This document shows positions 40,728 to 50,078 of a stretch of DNA of 64,000 nt, piece by piece. The first letter of the stretch is position 1. Every line of letters begins with the position of its first letter. Location of the stretch: positions 1 to 64,000 of IMG/VR virus record IMGVR_UViG_3300028197_000962. The stretch is one strand, 5' to 3'. The position numbers were made by a program, and so were the translations under genes. Source of the stretch: a virus. Below the pieces are notes generated by a model. The model was not told the DNA's origin and made no database searches. It saw only the letters and a list, made by a program, of their open reading frames with translations.

Positions 40728-41813
40728 TCACTTAGTATTCATCTTGCTGAGAATATCCATATAAGATGTCATACCACCAGCACTAGGTGCCTCGGTGTGA
40801 TCAACACCCTCAGAAATTGTATCAGCGGATGATTGAGGTACTGACTTAGTTTCAGAGAAATACGATTCTCTCAGGGTGGTCAGTTTCTCTTTGAACGATT
40901 CTTCACTTTCAAACTCTACACCTTCGGCAAGTGAGGCAAGCTTTTCTTTCTGGGTCTGTGCAAGACCTTCGGATACATCGCCAAGGATACTGGTTGCAAC
41001 AGACTCACCGAGTCTCTTGTTTAAACCAATGTTCTTTTCGATTTGCTCGTTGAGTTTAGTCTCCATGTCATCTAACTTGTCTGTCATTGCAGACAAGACA
41101 TCATATTTTTCTTCAGGGATTGATACATAATGTTCTTCAAATAGTGACTTCATACCTTCCATGAAGGATTCAGTCATTTCAGTTTTAAGGCCACGTTCAA
41201 CAGCCAGTTCATTTTCTTGGAGCCACTCATCAGCGACATATTCCAAGTATGAATCAACACGCTCTTGAAGTTCAACCTTCATTTCTTCGACTTCTTCTTC
41301 AAGTGCAACAGAATACTGTGCTTCTAGTTGCTCTTTAACGTCAGAAATTTTTGATTTAAGTGCGGCTTCAAAGATGGTCTTTGCCTTTTCTCTGAATTCC
41401 TCGGAAAGTTCTTCACCACCAAGGAGAGCATTAACGTCTTCTTCAACGTCAATGGTATCTTCCTCAACAACAACTTCATCAGAGACTTCTTGGTTCTCTT
41501 CAATAGTTGCTTCGGTGTCGAGTTCTTCTTCTTCTTTTTTCATTGCGGGAGTAGAGTCTGCTTTACCAGCACCTTTGTTTACAACATCGGTTACTTGTTT
41601 TAAGCTGCCACCGGGAGTTTTCAGCTTTGCTGAATCATCATCTGGTCTGTAATTATCCGGAGTAGGACCTCCAAGATCTTCCACACCTGCTAATGCGGTG
41701 CCGGGATCTGCCATTTTTGGCATAGAATCACCCGCTTTTGCGCCTGAATTAACAGCGGTGCGGGATTGCTGTGTCTTTACTTCCATTTCTTGTAGTGATT
41801 TTCCACGTGACAT
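40728..41813 (-). CDS. 22: Prohead scaffold core protein (T4 gp22-like)
   Basis: A 361-residue acidic protein with long helices (KSKISDVKEQLEAQYSVALE, EEVEEMKVELQERVDSYLEY, YVADEWLQENELAVERGLKT), the composition of the T4 scaffold that fills the prohead and is degraded by gp21. Flanked by genes 21 and 23 as in T4. A TATAAATA late promoter 45 bases upstream can drive it together with gene 23. Confidence 0.92.
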   Translation of the reverse strand: MSRGKSLQEMEVKTQQSRTAVNSGAKAGDSMPKMADPGTALAGVEDLGGPTPDNYRPDDDSAKLKTPGGSLKQVTDVVNKGAGKADSTPAMKKEEEELDTEATIEENQEVSDEVVVEEDTIDVEEDVNALLGGEELSEEFREKAKTIFEAALKSKISDVKEQLEAQYSVALEEEVEEMKVELQERVDSYLEYVADEWLQENELAVERGLKTEMTESFMEGMKSLFEEHYVSIPEEKYDVLSAMTDKLDDMETKLNEQIEKNIGLNKRLGESVATSILGDVSEGLAQTQKEKLASLAEGVEFESEESFKEKLTTLRESYFSETKSVPQSSADTISEGVDHTEAPSAGGMTSYMDILSKMNTK

Positions 41814-41857
41814 TTGTAGCTACTCCGTAATAAACCTGTATTGGTATTATCTTTATT

Positions 41858-41865
41858 TATTTATA
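41858..41865 (-). promoter_or_regulatory. Late promoter TATAAATA before gene 22
   Basis: TATAAATAAATA on the minus strand contains two overlapping NATAAATA octamers at the end of gene 21, 45 bases before gene 22. Expected for a highly expressed scaffold-capsid pair. Confidence 0.75.
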
Positions 41866-41866
41866 T

Positions 41867-42517
41867 TTAAATGTTTTGCAAGAACTCGTTGAATAAATTT
41901 AATTTATTCTCATCGAGTTTTTTCTGATCAACTAAGGTGTTAATCGTTGCATACGTTTTTTGAGCATACTTCTCACGAAGAATGCTACCATCCCATACCC
42001 AATCCTTTCCTTCCATAATACCCTCAACAAAAGCATCGGGTGCAGAAGGATCGGCAACAATGTCAGCAGCAGTTGCTAACATAAAATCATCGCCAACAAT
42101 ATTGATGCCTTCACGTGTCATTTTTAGAGACCCAATTCCCCGAGAAGAAACACCGAGTTTGACACCTTCTTCTACCAGCGATGCAGCAATCTTACCCATT
42201 GGGGTATTGAGGATTTTTGCCTTACCGATAAAGTTAGATCCATTTTCTCTAAGAGAAATAATCTTATGAGATACTCTATCAAGGTTTACAGTAGGACCTT
42301 CGGGATGACCTAGTTCACCAAGGGCTCTACCTTTGGCAACATGATTCTCATTATATCTACCAACTTCACGACGGAGTGTCTCCATAGGATACATTCTGCC
42401 ATTACGGTTTTTGATGTTTCCTTGGAGGAATACACCTTCAATATACATGGATTTCTTGCCACCTCTCGATTCAACAAGAAACTCAACTGATTCAATTTCT
42501 TCTGTGATGAGTTTCAT
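41867..42517 (-). CDS. 21: Prohead protease (T4 gp21-like)
   Basis: A serine protease of the herpesvirus-assemblin-like group that trims head proteins before packaging. Likely catalytic residues are H71 in GELGHPEGP and Ser124 or Ser125 in LGVSSRGIGS. Recognised segments include VFLQGNIKNRNGRMYPMETL and DFMLATAADIVADPSAPDAF. Length 216 aa. In T4 the cut occurs after (L/I)-x-E; several late proteins in this window contain such sites near their N-termini. Confidence 0.93.
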   Translation of the reverse strand: MKLITEEIESVEFLVESRGGKKSMYIEGVFLQGNIKNRNGRMYPMETLRREVGRYNENHVAKGRALGELGHPEGPTVNLDRVSHKIISLRENGSNFIGKAKILNTPMGKIAASLVEEGVKLGVSSRGIGSLKMTREGINIVGDDFMLATAADIVADPSAPDAFVEGIMEGKDWVWDGSILREKYAQKTYATINTLVDQKKLDENKLNLFNEFLQNI

Positions 42518-43098
42518 TAGGATCCGCCTCCGGCTGCTTGAATTTGAATAAAGTTAACAGTAGAACCAGTACCATCAGAGAAGATGTTGGCTTTTACAGA
42601 ATTTCTAACCATACCACCATTAAATGTCGCAGTGCTAGCACCACCAACAGTAGATGCACTACTGTTATTAGTAATAACAGCACGGGTAGAGAAGACTCCT
42701 TCGGCTGCCGATGAAGCGTTAACTAATATACGCTCAACTGGTTTATGTGTAAAATTTAAGGAGGAAGGAGTAAGTCCAGTAACAGAAACAGTGTCACCAA
42801 CATTAAAAGCACAACCAGTCCCTTCTGGAAAATGAAGAGTGGTTGCTGTTCCGGTAGTGATGCCAATAACTGGTTGAGATTTGGGAGTAAGACTCAGAAT
42901 CTCCGTTTCCTGTTTAGAAACGCTGTAATCATTTGCAGTCGCTGTTGGATTTGTTCCAATAGCTACTGTGACATTTTTAGTGCCGTTATTAGTGATTCTC
43001 AAAGAATCAGTTTTAACTGCCATCGCACTAGATTGTGACGATGCACCACTTGCACTTGCTAATGTAGTTCCACTATCTGTGATTGGATTGTGAGCCAT
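42517..43098 (-). CDS. Virion structural protein between genes 67-like and 21, 193 aa
   Basis: A Ser/Thr/Ala/Gly-rich beta protein (SASGASSQSSAMAVKTDSLR, GTKNVTVAIGTNPTA, STATFNGGMVRNSVKANIFS) with a Gly-rich end. It looks like a head decoration or surface protein. Its start is overlapped by the end of the 67-like gene, and its stop shares bases with the gene 21 start. Cyanomyoviruses carry a structural protein of this kind in the head cluster; the exact role is unknown. Confidence 0.65.
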   Translation of the reverse strand: MAHNPITDSGTTLASASGASSQSSAMAVKTDSLRITNNGTKNVTVAIGTNPTATANDYSVSKQETEILSLTPKSQPVIGITTGTATTLHFPEGTGCAFNVGDTVSVTGLTPSSLNFTHKPVERILVNASSAAEGVFSTRAVITNNSSASTVGGASTATFNGGMVRNSVKANIFSDGTGSTVNFIQIQAAGGGS

Positions 43099-43295
43099 TA
43101 CTCGTCTTCCTCTGTTTCCGTGTCAATTGTGTCTTCAATGTCTTCAACTTCTTCATCATCGAAGAGACCTGCCGATGCATTGGGTTTGAGATTCTCAACT
43201 CGTTCTGCTGCTTTTGCATACAGAATTTCTTTGATTTTATCCGAAACCTCAGAACTAGATTCACCAGTCACCATAAGATCCATTAATTCTTCCAT
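43098..43295 (-). CDS. Small prohead core protein, gp67/68-like
   Basis: A 65-residue protein with an amphipathic helix (SDKIKEILYAKAAERVENLK) and a very acidic tail (DDEEVEDIEDTIDTETEEDE). It sits between portal gene 20 and protease gene 21, where T4 has core genes 67 and 68, and the acidic tail suits a scaffold component. Similarity is positional and compositional. A late promoter spans the preceding stop codon. Confidence 0.6.
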   Translation of the reverse strand: MEELMDLMVTGESSSEVSDKIKEILYAKAAERVENLKPNASAGLFDDEEVEDIEDTIDTETEEDE

Positions 43296-43323
43296 TGTTT
43301 AGTAATATACTAAGACTATAAGT

Positions 43324-43331
43324 TATTTATA
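43324..43331 (-). promoter_or_regulatory. Late promoter TATAAATA overlapping the gene 20 stop
   Basis: A perfect octamer whose TAA is the stop codon of the portal gene; the next gene begins 28 bases later. It can drive the prohead core genes from inside the gene 20 end. Confidence 0.7.
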
Positions 43332-44997
43332 TTTCTCCACCTTCGGGTGCTTCGGTTTTCTTACCTTGCTTCTCTAAATCCGGTTCCATGGGTGTTGCAC
43401 CCAATGCCGGACTACTAGAAACAGCACCTTCTTGTGGTTGACCAGGTTCCATACCATCAACGGCCATTGCTGCCTCTAATGGGTCAACAATAATACCGTC
43501 TTTGATTTCTTGATCGATCTTTGCATCCTCTTCGAGAATGTCAGCATCAGTTTGACGAATGATCTTACGTCTTACATAATCTTGTGAATAGTATTTGCCA
43601 ACATAAGGTTCTGCCAGAGTTGCCAAATTGATTCTGTTCTCCATGAGTTCTGCTTCTTTGAGTTCAGAGAAGTGGTTATCATAGAGGAAGTCAAACTGAA
43701 TATGCTCACTCATCATCTCCCAATCTTCGGGAGTGATAACGTTTTTGAGTAACAGTTGAGTTTTCAGCATGTCCAAGAACATTGCTGAGAATCTTTTTCT
43801 AAGACGACCAACAAACTTACTAAATTTGAGTTCGTCTCTTAGAATCTCAGAAGAACGACCAAGGTTAAATCCACCATCACCCTCAATACGAGAGATGGGA
43901 ACGTTAAGTGCCTTATAGAGTTTCTTCTTGAAATATTCAATATCGGTAATCTCTCCTAGGTTTTGACCACCTGGAAGAGTTGTGATCTCAGTACCACGAC
44001 CACCTTCACGACGAGGTAACCAGAAGTCCTCCATCATCGACATCATCTTTTTATCATCACGAATCTCACCAGTATCAGCATTGTATACTAACTTGTTACG
44101 ATAACGTGACATAACGTCACGCAGATACTGTTCTGCCTTTACCTTAGGAAGATTGCCAACATCAATATAGAAAATTCTACGTTCTGGTGCTCTTGACAGT
44201 CTGTAAATAACAAGACTATCTTCAATCATTCTAAGTTGATTGAGTGCTTTAATTGATTTGTGAAGGTATGATAGAGTTGATCCCTTATTTCTATCAACTA
44301 ATCCTGAGGTGCAATAGGTGATAGAATCTTTTGAAAATTTTACACCCTTTTGATCACTAGATGCTCCCATGTTAGACATGGGTTGATTTAATTTTGGTGT
44401 ATAAACAAAGTATTCTTCTAATTCTGGAAATGCCATATCAACAGAAGACAGTTCCTGCTTCCTGACACCTAGTTCTTTATTCTGTTGCTTTGCATGACGA
44501 ACAAATTTCATCTTTGCTGCGTCAATATAACGAAGTTCTTTGATTCCTTCGTTTGGTGACTTTAAATCAATAACTTTATGGTAATATAATCTACCGTCAA
44601 TATACCAGTTACGATAAATCTCGTGAGATTTTTTATCAAAATCTAAAAGATCTTTAATATTTTTAAATTCTTGTCTAATAGTTTTCTTAATTCCGTCCGA
44701 AGCATTGAGGTTTGATAGTTCAATTTCAACGGGACTATCATTAAGGTCGCTTACAACAGCTTCGTTTACAATATCTTCAATCGCACTATCCACCTCAGGG
44801 TGAAGAGCCATCTCTCTGTAACGACGAATTAAATCAATTTCAGTCTTAAATGTTCCTTCAATATCAACGTAGGATCCAAAAAATCCAGACGTGACGTAGT
44901 GGTCATTCCCATCCTCCTGTGCGGGAGGAACGGGACTGACCACTGATTTAGATTCCTTTTCAGAATCTTCAATAGAAAAACCAAACAGTTTTGCCAT
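43327..44997 (-). CDS. 20: Portal vertex protein (T4 gp20-like)
   Basis: Dodecameric portal through which DNA enters and leaves the head. The 556-residue length fits. Segments recognised: GSYVDIEGTFKTEIDLIRRY, EVDSAIEDIVNEAVVSD, the highly conserved RAPERRIFYIDVGNLPKVKA, LVYNADTGEIRDDKKMMSM and EDFWLPRREGGRGTEITTLP (widely used in cyanophage diversity surveys). It starts shortly after gene 19. Confidence 0.97.
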   Translation of the reverse strand: MAKLFGFSIEDSEKESKSVVSPVPPAQEDGNDHYVTSGFFGSYVDIEGTFKTEIDLIRRYREMALHPEVDSAIEDIVNEAVVSDLNDSPVEIELSNLNASDGIKKTIRQEFKNIKDLLDFDKKSHEIYRNWYIDGRLYYHKVIDLKSPNEGIKELRYIDAAKMKFVRHAKQQNKELGVRKQELSSVDMAFPELEEYFVYTPKLNQPMSNMGASSDQKGVKFSKDSITYCTSGLVDRNKGSTLSYLHKSIKALNQLRMIEDSLVIYRLSRAPERRIFYIDVGNLPKVKAEQYLRDVMSRYRNKLVYNADTGEIRDDKKMMSMMEDFWLPRREGGRGTEITTLPGGQNLGEITDIEYFKKKLYKALNVPISRIEGDGGFNLGRSSEILRDELKFSKFVGRLRKRFSAMFLDMLKTQLLLKNVITPEDWEMMSEHIQFDFLYDNHFSELKEAELMENRINLATLAEPYVGKYYSQDYVRRKIIRQTDADILEEDAKIDQEIKDGIIVDPLEAAMAVDGMEPGQPQEGAVSSSPALGATPMEPDLEKQGKKTEAPEGGEI

Positions 44998-45024
44998 TAT
45001 AATGTTCGTTGACTAGTATATAGT

Positions 45025-45032
45025 TATTTAGT
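45025..45032 (-). promoter_or_regulatory. Possible late promoter variant ACTAAATA before gene 20
   Basis: ACTAAATA covers the stop codon of gene 19, 28 bases before gene 20. Same variant class as the TCTAAATA sites. It may be a coincidence of the stop codon context. Confidence 0.3.
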
Positions 45033-45660
45033 TAAGTGCGCCAGGACCACCAGCGATTTCAAAGAATTGAACTTGGAATTCAACAGTAAATTCTTCGATC
45101 GTGTTCTCAGTGTCATATCCAAGAGCAATCTCAGATACAGCAGTTGGGAAGATATCGTAGAAACGATATGATCTCAGAACGTTTGCTTTGGTTGTTTGAA
45201 TTCTGCCTGCACCTGCATCAGGAACAGCAGTCGTGGTTTCAATCTGACCAGACGAACCTCTACCTAACTGATAGACATAAGCGTCTCTCATGTAAGCAGC
45301 AGGGTTGGATGCACCAGTGTTGTTGGAGAGTTTGCTGAAACCATTCATCCACATTTCCATTGCATGGCGAATCTTGAAGTCCTCATCATTGATAATGGTG
45401 AGGGTCCAAGGATCGAACGTTCTATCGCCAGCAACTTTCAGAGTGCGACCTCTGAAAGGAACATCGATAGATGCAACGTTAGATGCGGGAAGGTTTGCTG
45501 CCTTACACATGAAGGAAAGGTCTTTCAACATCTCACCATCTTTGGTGACATATGAGGGAAACTCGGGAATAGTTACCTCAAACAGATTAGGGCGTGCGCC
45601 GCCCCCTTTAAGATTAGACTTAAAATTTGATAGAGTCTTAATCGTTGGTGATTCAGCCAT
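45028..45660 (-). CDS. 19: Tail tube protein (T4 gp19-like)
   Basis: Forms the inner tail tube through which DNA is injected. The 210-residue protein has NLFEVTIPEFPSYV, then CKAANLPASNVASIDVPFRG and TLKVAGDRTFDPWTLTIIND, the conserved tube-protein beta core, and KIRHAMEMWMNGFSKL. It follows sheath gene 18 with a ribosome site AGGAG. Confidence 0.95.
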   Translation of the reverse strand: MAESPTIKTLSNFKSNLKGGGARPNLFEVTIPEFPSYVTKDGEMLKDLSFMCKAANLPASNVASIDVPFRGRTLKVAGDRTFDPWTLTIINDEDFKIRHAMEMWMNGFSKLSNNTGASNPAAYMRDAYVYQLGRGSSGQIETTTAVPDAGAGRIQTTKANVLRSYRFYDIFPTAVSEIALGYDTENTIEEFTVEFQVQFFEIAGGPGALN

Positions 45661-45703
45661 TTGTTATGCTCCTAGAAATCTTCGTTAAGTGAGGGATTTA
45701 AGA

Positions 45704-47941
45704 TCAGACTCTACCAGCGACTTCCTCGAAGCTGACACCAGTTCTGGTGGCAACGAAGGTGAGGGAGACGTAGTTGATAGACTTGGCGGGTTTCAGGAAG
45801 ATGTCCGCTCTGAACTCGTTGTTGTCAATGATGTCAGGAGTGTTATTTGTTTCGTCACAAATAACGAGGAAGTCATAGATTCCTCTCTTTGCCTGAACGT
45901 CACGTAGATAAGGTTCGACAATGTTTACGAAGTTTGCTCTCGTAATTTCATCGTTGAGTTCAAATAGTTGAGCTTTCGCAGCTCCCTCTAAGGCTTGCTC
46001 CACAGTGAGGAACAGACGCCTAACGTTGATTCTATCGAACGCGGAGGCATAACCAAGGGCAGTCTTATCACCAAAGAGAAGAATACCAATACCAGGTTGG
46101 AATGAAATCGGGTTCACACGTGCCTGATAAAGTTCGTCTCTCTGATTTTGATTAGGATTGAATGCCAGTTTAACAGCATTGTTTAGTACACCACGCTGTT
46201 GACCAGCAGGTGAGAACCAAGGGAATGCTCTAATATTAGTACGGGTCATGAGACCAGCAACGTCACCATTAGTTGGAATATAACGGAAGACGTTATTAAA
46301 GCGGTCATAAGTGTACTTATAACCAGAATCAATGATGCCGTAGGAGGAAGACTTAACTCCGTTGGCAAATTTCAAGATGTTTGAAGTTTGAGTGTCATCA
46401 TCGATAACACCAACAACACCAGATCTGTGAGGAGAAACAACTGCGACACAATCCTGTCTTTGCTCGGCAATCGAGATGAGTCTGTTTGCCTTAGCTTGGG
46501 ACTCTTCAACGCCGTTGATTGATGGACCCATGATGATATAATCAACTTCCAACTCTTCCTTATTCTTGAAGAGGTTGTATGAAGTAATTAGATCACCCAA
46601 CGTTGCTTTATGTCCACCAGTTGCACTGTAATCAGAACCACCACTGAATGCGTAACCAACGTTACCCAAAGCAGCGTAAGTAATGCCCTGAGCGTTCTGA
46701 CCCCAGAGACCTTCGCCAGTCGAAAGAGGCGTGAAGTGTGTAGCGAAACCAGTTGCTCTGGGAACAGTACCCCAGAAAGAATCTTCGTCACTGGATGGGT
46801 TGTAACCAGCGTATGCATATCCAGAGAAATCAGCAAGGAAGTCCTTGTACCAGATTTTCTGAGGAGCATTTACAGAGGAAACACTATCAAGTGCTTTGGA
46901 CAGTGAAGAGAACTTCTCAACAATGTTACCTTGAATACCAGTTACGGCACCGTCATCATCAACGATACAGATATTCATACCATCATTGTAACCTTGACGC
47001 TCAGAAACGTAGTTGTTGGTTACAGGACGTGGAGAAATCGACTTCCAGAACACCGTTCCATTATCGATTGGAAGTTGTTGCTGATCATACCAGTCAACTG
47101 CTGTCTTGGCATCAATACCAGTAGCATAGATGGTGGAGTTTGCAACAGCACCAGTTGCGTTATTAAAGAAGAGATTGTCGTCTGATTGAACAGTGCTGCC
47201 AACGGAGAGAGATGCTGCTGGATCGTTCTTAGCGTATGCAATCCTAACTGAGGTAGATCCAACACCAACAGCGTTAATTCTATCTGTCCACTTAACGTCG
47301 AAGGAAGAGTTGCTACCAGTAGAATCGGTCTTAACACCAGTAACGATACCTTTCAGGTAACCAGTGGTGACTGTGGAAAGCGTACCAGCAGTAGAATTAG
47401 GAACAACTAGGTTCGTAAGACCAACAGTAACACCATAACCAACGGTGATACCCATACCAGCAAGACTGGTAGTAGTAACACCAACAGTTTGGTCTGCAAG
47501 GTCATCAATGAAACAAAGTTTCAGACCATTTGCCCATCTACCAGGAGTTTTAGCAGCGTAGTTCCAACCAGTGTCTGTCTGATAGTTCTCACTATAATCA
47601 TCATAATTTTTAATTTTTAAACTTGTATCCGCATATACATCATTACCAGCGTTAGCGTTGTTAAGAGTTGCGCCATCAGTTCTTACAACTTTAAGGACAC
47701 CGCCGTAAGTAAGGAAGGAACTAGCAGTCATCCAATATTCATATTGGGCATCGGTGCTGATCGGCTTACCATATACTTCAATTAACTCTTGCTCGGTCTC
47801 AACGGTATAGCACTCATCAACAGGACCCTTTGTAAAAGGTCCGCAAATGCCACCAATATTATCTAAAACGTTCTCGGCTCTACCAACAGTGAGGTCAACC
47901 TCTCTAATTAGTACACCAGGAGACAATAATGCTACTGCCAT
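45704..47941 (-). CDS. 18: Contractile tail sheath protein (T4 gp18-like)
   Basis: Forms the sheath that contracts at infection. 745 residues. The N-terminus LLSPGVLIREVDLTVGRAEN and the C-terminal domain (FPWFSPAGQQRGVLNNAVKL, ILLFGDKTALGYASAFDRIN, VRRLFLTVEQALEGAAKAQL) are strongly diagnostic. The middle contains variable surface domains rich in Thr and Gly. A late promoter lies 35 bases upstream. Confidence 0.97.
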   Translation of the reverse strand: MAVALLSPGVLIREVDLTVGRAENVLDNIGGICGPFTKGPVDECYTVETEQELIEVYGKPISTDAQYEYWMTASSFLTYGGVLKVVRTDGATLNNANAGNDVYADTSLKIKNYDDYSENYQTDTGWNYAAKTPGRWANGLKLCFIDDLADQTVGVTTTSLAGMGITVGYGVTVGLTNLVVPNSTAGTLSTVTTGYLKGIVTGVKTDSTGSNSSFDVKWTDRINAVGVGSTSVRIAYAKNDPAASLSVGSTVQSDDNLFFNNATGAVANSTIYATGIDAKTAVDWYDQQQLPIDNGTVFWKSISPRPVTNNYVSERQGYNDGMNICIVDDDGAVTGIQGNIVEKFSSLSKALDSVSSVNAPQKIWYKDFLADFSGYAYAGYNPSSDEDSFWGTVPRATGFATHFTPLSTGEGLWGQNAQGITYAALGNVGYAFSGGSDYSATGGHKATLGDLITSYNLFKNKEELEVDYIIMGPSINGVEESQAKANRLISIAEQRQDCVAVVSPHRSGVVGVIDDDTQTSNILKFANGVKSSSYGIIDSGYKYTYDRFNNVFRYIPTNGDVAGLMTRTNIRAFPWFSPAGQQRGVLNNAVKLAFNPNQNQRDELYQARVNPISFQPGIGILLFGDKTALGYASAFDRINVRRLFLTVEQALEGAAKAQLFELNDEITRANFVNIVEPYLRDVQAKRGIYDFLVICDETNNTPDIIDNNEFRADIFLKPAKSINYVSLTFVATRTGVSFEEVAGRV

Positions 47942-47975
47942 TGTTTACTCCGTTAGGTCCATATTTGTCTAAGAA

Positions 47976-47983
47976 TATTTATT
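47976..47983 (-). promoter_or_regulatory. Late promoter AATAAATA before gene 18
   Basis: AATAAATA in the 82-base gap before the sheath gene. The gap also has a C-rich stretch (near 48005-48012) without a clear hairpin. Matches NATAAATA. Confidence 0.65.
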
Positions 47984-48023
47984 GTTTTAAATGTTTTGAC
48001 GGGGGGAACTGGGACGTGAATAC

Positions 48024-48254
48024 CTACCAATCAGGATATTTCCACTCTTTGAAGTAGTTTTGATTCATCCTATGCTTTAAAACTCTCTTTTTTGTACACT
48101 CCTTACATTCATATGCATATGATGATGGAACAGGACCTTTATCCTTTCTAGTTCTGTAAAATTCCTCAACTAAATTTTTTGTTTCTCCGCAAATTTTACA
48201 AGTTCTATCATTAAGAAGAAAATGCCCAAGACTAATTTGATCGTCTAAGTCCAT
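48024..48254 (-). CDS. Small zinc-finger-like protein, 76 aa
   Basis: Start set at MDLDDQISLGHFLLNDRTCK, whose ATG overlaps the gene 17 stop (TAATG). Two Cys pairs, CKICGETK and CKECTKKR, lie about 30 residues apart and could bind one zinc ion; a basic helix follows (RVLKHRMNQNYFKEW). It resembles the truncated zinc half of HNH nucleases or small DNA-binding proteins. Placement between genes 17 and 18 suggests a packaging or late role. Confidence 0.65.
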   Translation of the reverse strand: MDLDDQISLGHFLLNDRTCKICGETKNLVEEFYRTRKDKGPVPSSYAYECKECTKKRVLKHRMNQNYFKEWKYPDW

Positions 48255-49918
48255 TACAGATAGTTCCACATATAATCAGCACCACCTTGTGCATCACCAT
48301 AGGTGCCATCAAGATGCCATCTTTCACCATCACTATCAACAAAACTAGATTCATCATTTATACCATCATCTAAGAATCCAAATGGTGCCATGTCTTGTTC
48401 AATCTGATTCTTCTGTTCTTCGTAAAGTCTTTTACGAACATCTTGGTCAGTTAGTTCTTTGAAGTAATCCTGTGCTACTAACCAAGCGTAAATAACCAAA
48501 CACATAGCAAGGTCATCATTGCATCCATCTTCTGCTTCAAAAGAATTGCTCTTTGAGATAAAAGTAGTTAGTTCACTAATAACATTGTAGTCTTTAAAAA
48601 GAATTTTATCTGCTTCAATCATGGTCTTCAAATTAAGAGACCCAATCTTTTTAACAGTCTTGGACATCTTGACTCCTAACTGAGTCTTGCTTCCAGAAAA
48701 CCCTTGTCCAACAACCTGACCAGCTCTACCTCTCATAGAACACATCAGTAAATTTTGATATTCCAGATCATATTGCAAAATACTTGCTACCTGATCTCCA
48801 ATGTCATTTACCTCAGTAAGAATAAACGCTTCATTATATGCCTTAGCTGTTGAGTAGATAATATTAGGAAACAACATTGGTTTGATATGATTATCTCTAT
48901 ACTTTGCCACAACTTTATGTGGGAAAGATGTAATATCTACAATGATGAATGCAGAATAGTCCTCTCCAACACCTCTTGCTACGTCAACTGTGCAAACATA
49001 GTCATGATCCTTTTCCGGATCGGCATATACGTCTAAACTATTGTTTGAAGTCTTAGGGGCCTCATATGCCAAACTTCTTAATTTTGCTGGATCAATTAAT
49101 GTATCAACAGATCCTAGAAACTCACACTCAAACTCAACTTTAAACTGTTGTTCTGATGTGTTTTTGACTGTTTGCTCACGCCACTTGGCATCTCTACCTG
49201 GTACTTCTGACCAGTGAACCTGAGTAGGAACATATTCATTCTGCTCTCTTTCCGCATCATGCCACATACGGTAGAAGTGGTTCATACCCTTAGGGGTAGA
49301 TACGATAATAATCTTGGTAGACTTACCAGATGAAATCGTAGGATAAACTGAACTAAAAAAGTCGTCAGCAATATGGTTTGGAACAAACGCAAATTCGTCC
49401 AAGAAGATAATGTTGAACGACATACCACGAACGGCAGCAGCAGATGTAGATGCTGCAAGAATTTTACTACCGTTCTCTAATTCTAAACTACCTTTATTCC
49501 ATGCAAGGATGCCCTGTTGCATCCACTTGGGAAGATTCTCATATGCTGTCTGCAATCTACCCAGAAGATCTCTTGCCGTAGATGCTTTGTTTGCTAGAAT
49601 ACCAATGTTTACATTATTATTGAACACTGCATAATGCAACAAATAAGAAACCGACGTGGTAGACTTACCAGTCTGTCGTGGCATCATGCAGATGTTGAAT
49701 CGATTCTCATGAAATCGATTGATTAGTTTCTCTTGAAATGGCCACATCTCAAAAGGAACAAGACCCTCATCAACGTTGACGATCTTTACATATTTTTTTG
49801 CAAAGTAGACAGGATCAGCCTGACACTTGATCATCTCCTGGACTTGATTCTCAGTATACTCAATCTGAGTATTTGCTTTTTTTAGATTGGGATTACCAAG
49901 ATAGATTCCATTATCCAT
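48254..49918 (-). CDS. 17: Large terminase (T4 gp17-like)
   Basis: ATP-driven motor and nuclease for head-full DNA packaging. Walker A is MMPRQTGKST, Walker B and catalytic Glu are IIFLDEFAFV, motif III follows in IIVSTPKGMNHFYRMW. The nuclease domain has VCTVDVARGVGEDYSAFIIV with its metal-binding aspartates. I start at MDNGIYLGNPNLKK because the upstream Cys-rich gene ends one base before it; the longer form begins with TTG. Length 554 aa. Confidence 0.95.
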   Translation of the reverse strand: MDNGIYLGNPNLKKANTQIEYTENQVQEMIKCQADPVYFAKKYVKIVNVDEGLVPFEMWPFQEKLINRFHENRFNICMMPRQTGKSTTSVSYLLHYAVFNNNVNIGILANKASTARDLLGRLQTAYENLPKWMQQGILAWNKGSLELENGSKILAASTSAAAVRGMSFNIIFLDEFAFVPNHIADDFFSSVYPTISSGKSTKIIIVSTPKGMNHFYRMWHDAEREQNEYVPTQVHWSEVPGRDAKWREQTVKNTSEQQFKVEFECEFLGSVDTLIDPAKLRSLAYEAPKTSNNSLDVYADPEKDHDYVCTVDVARGVGEDYSAFIIVDITSFPHKVVAKYRDNHIKPMLFPNIIYSTAKAYNEAFILTEVNDIGDQVASILQYDLEYQNLLMCSMRGRAGQVVGQGFSGSKTQLGVKMSKTVKKIGSLNLKTMIEADKILFKDYNVISELTTFISKSNSFEAEDGCNDDLAMCLVIYAWLVAQDYFKELTDQDVRKRLYEEQKNQIEQDMAPFGFLDDGINDESSFVDSDGERWHLDGTYGDAQGGADYMWNYL

Positions 49919-49919
49919 G

Positions 49920-50078
49920 TCAAGTCCACTTAGGGGGATTATGTGGGCACCTTGCAAATGGAAATTTTGTTTTAATTTCCATAAAACAATTGCAAATAGC
50001 GCACCTCTTATATTTACCCTTTAAATATTCACAGGATTCACAGATCTTCAATCTCTCCTGAGGAGTCATCCTTTCCAT
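49920..50078 (-). CDS. Small Cys-rich protein upstream of gene 17, 52 aa
   Basis: A frame in the apparent gap before gene 17: MERMTPQERLKICESCEYLK, GKYKRCAICNCFMEIKTKFP, FARCPHNPPKWT. Six cysteines form C-x2-C, C-x2-C-x-C and a late CPH, a pattern I recognise from short zinc-binding phage proteins ending in a CP...W motif. It overlaps the end of the 79-residue gene by 41 bases and stops one base before the gene 17 ATG. An internal ATG (MTPQER) is an alternative start with GGAAAGG just before it. Confidence 0.65.
   Translation of the reverse strand: MERMTPQERLKICESCEYLKGKYKRCAICNCFMEIKTKFPFARCPHNPPKWT

Noticed and set aside
44990-45001. TATAAT just before the gene 20 start
   Set aside because: It overlaps the start codon itself (ATTATAATG), so it cannot be the -10 element for this gene; no matching -35 was found.
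48000-48016. GC-rich stretch before gene 18 as a terminator
   Set aside because: Only a four-base stem can form and no T run of the right length follows directly.
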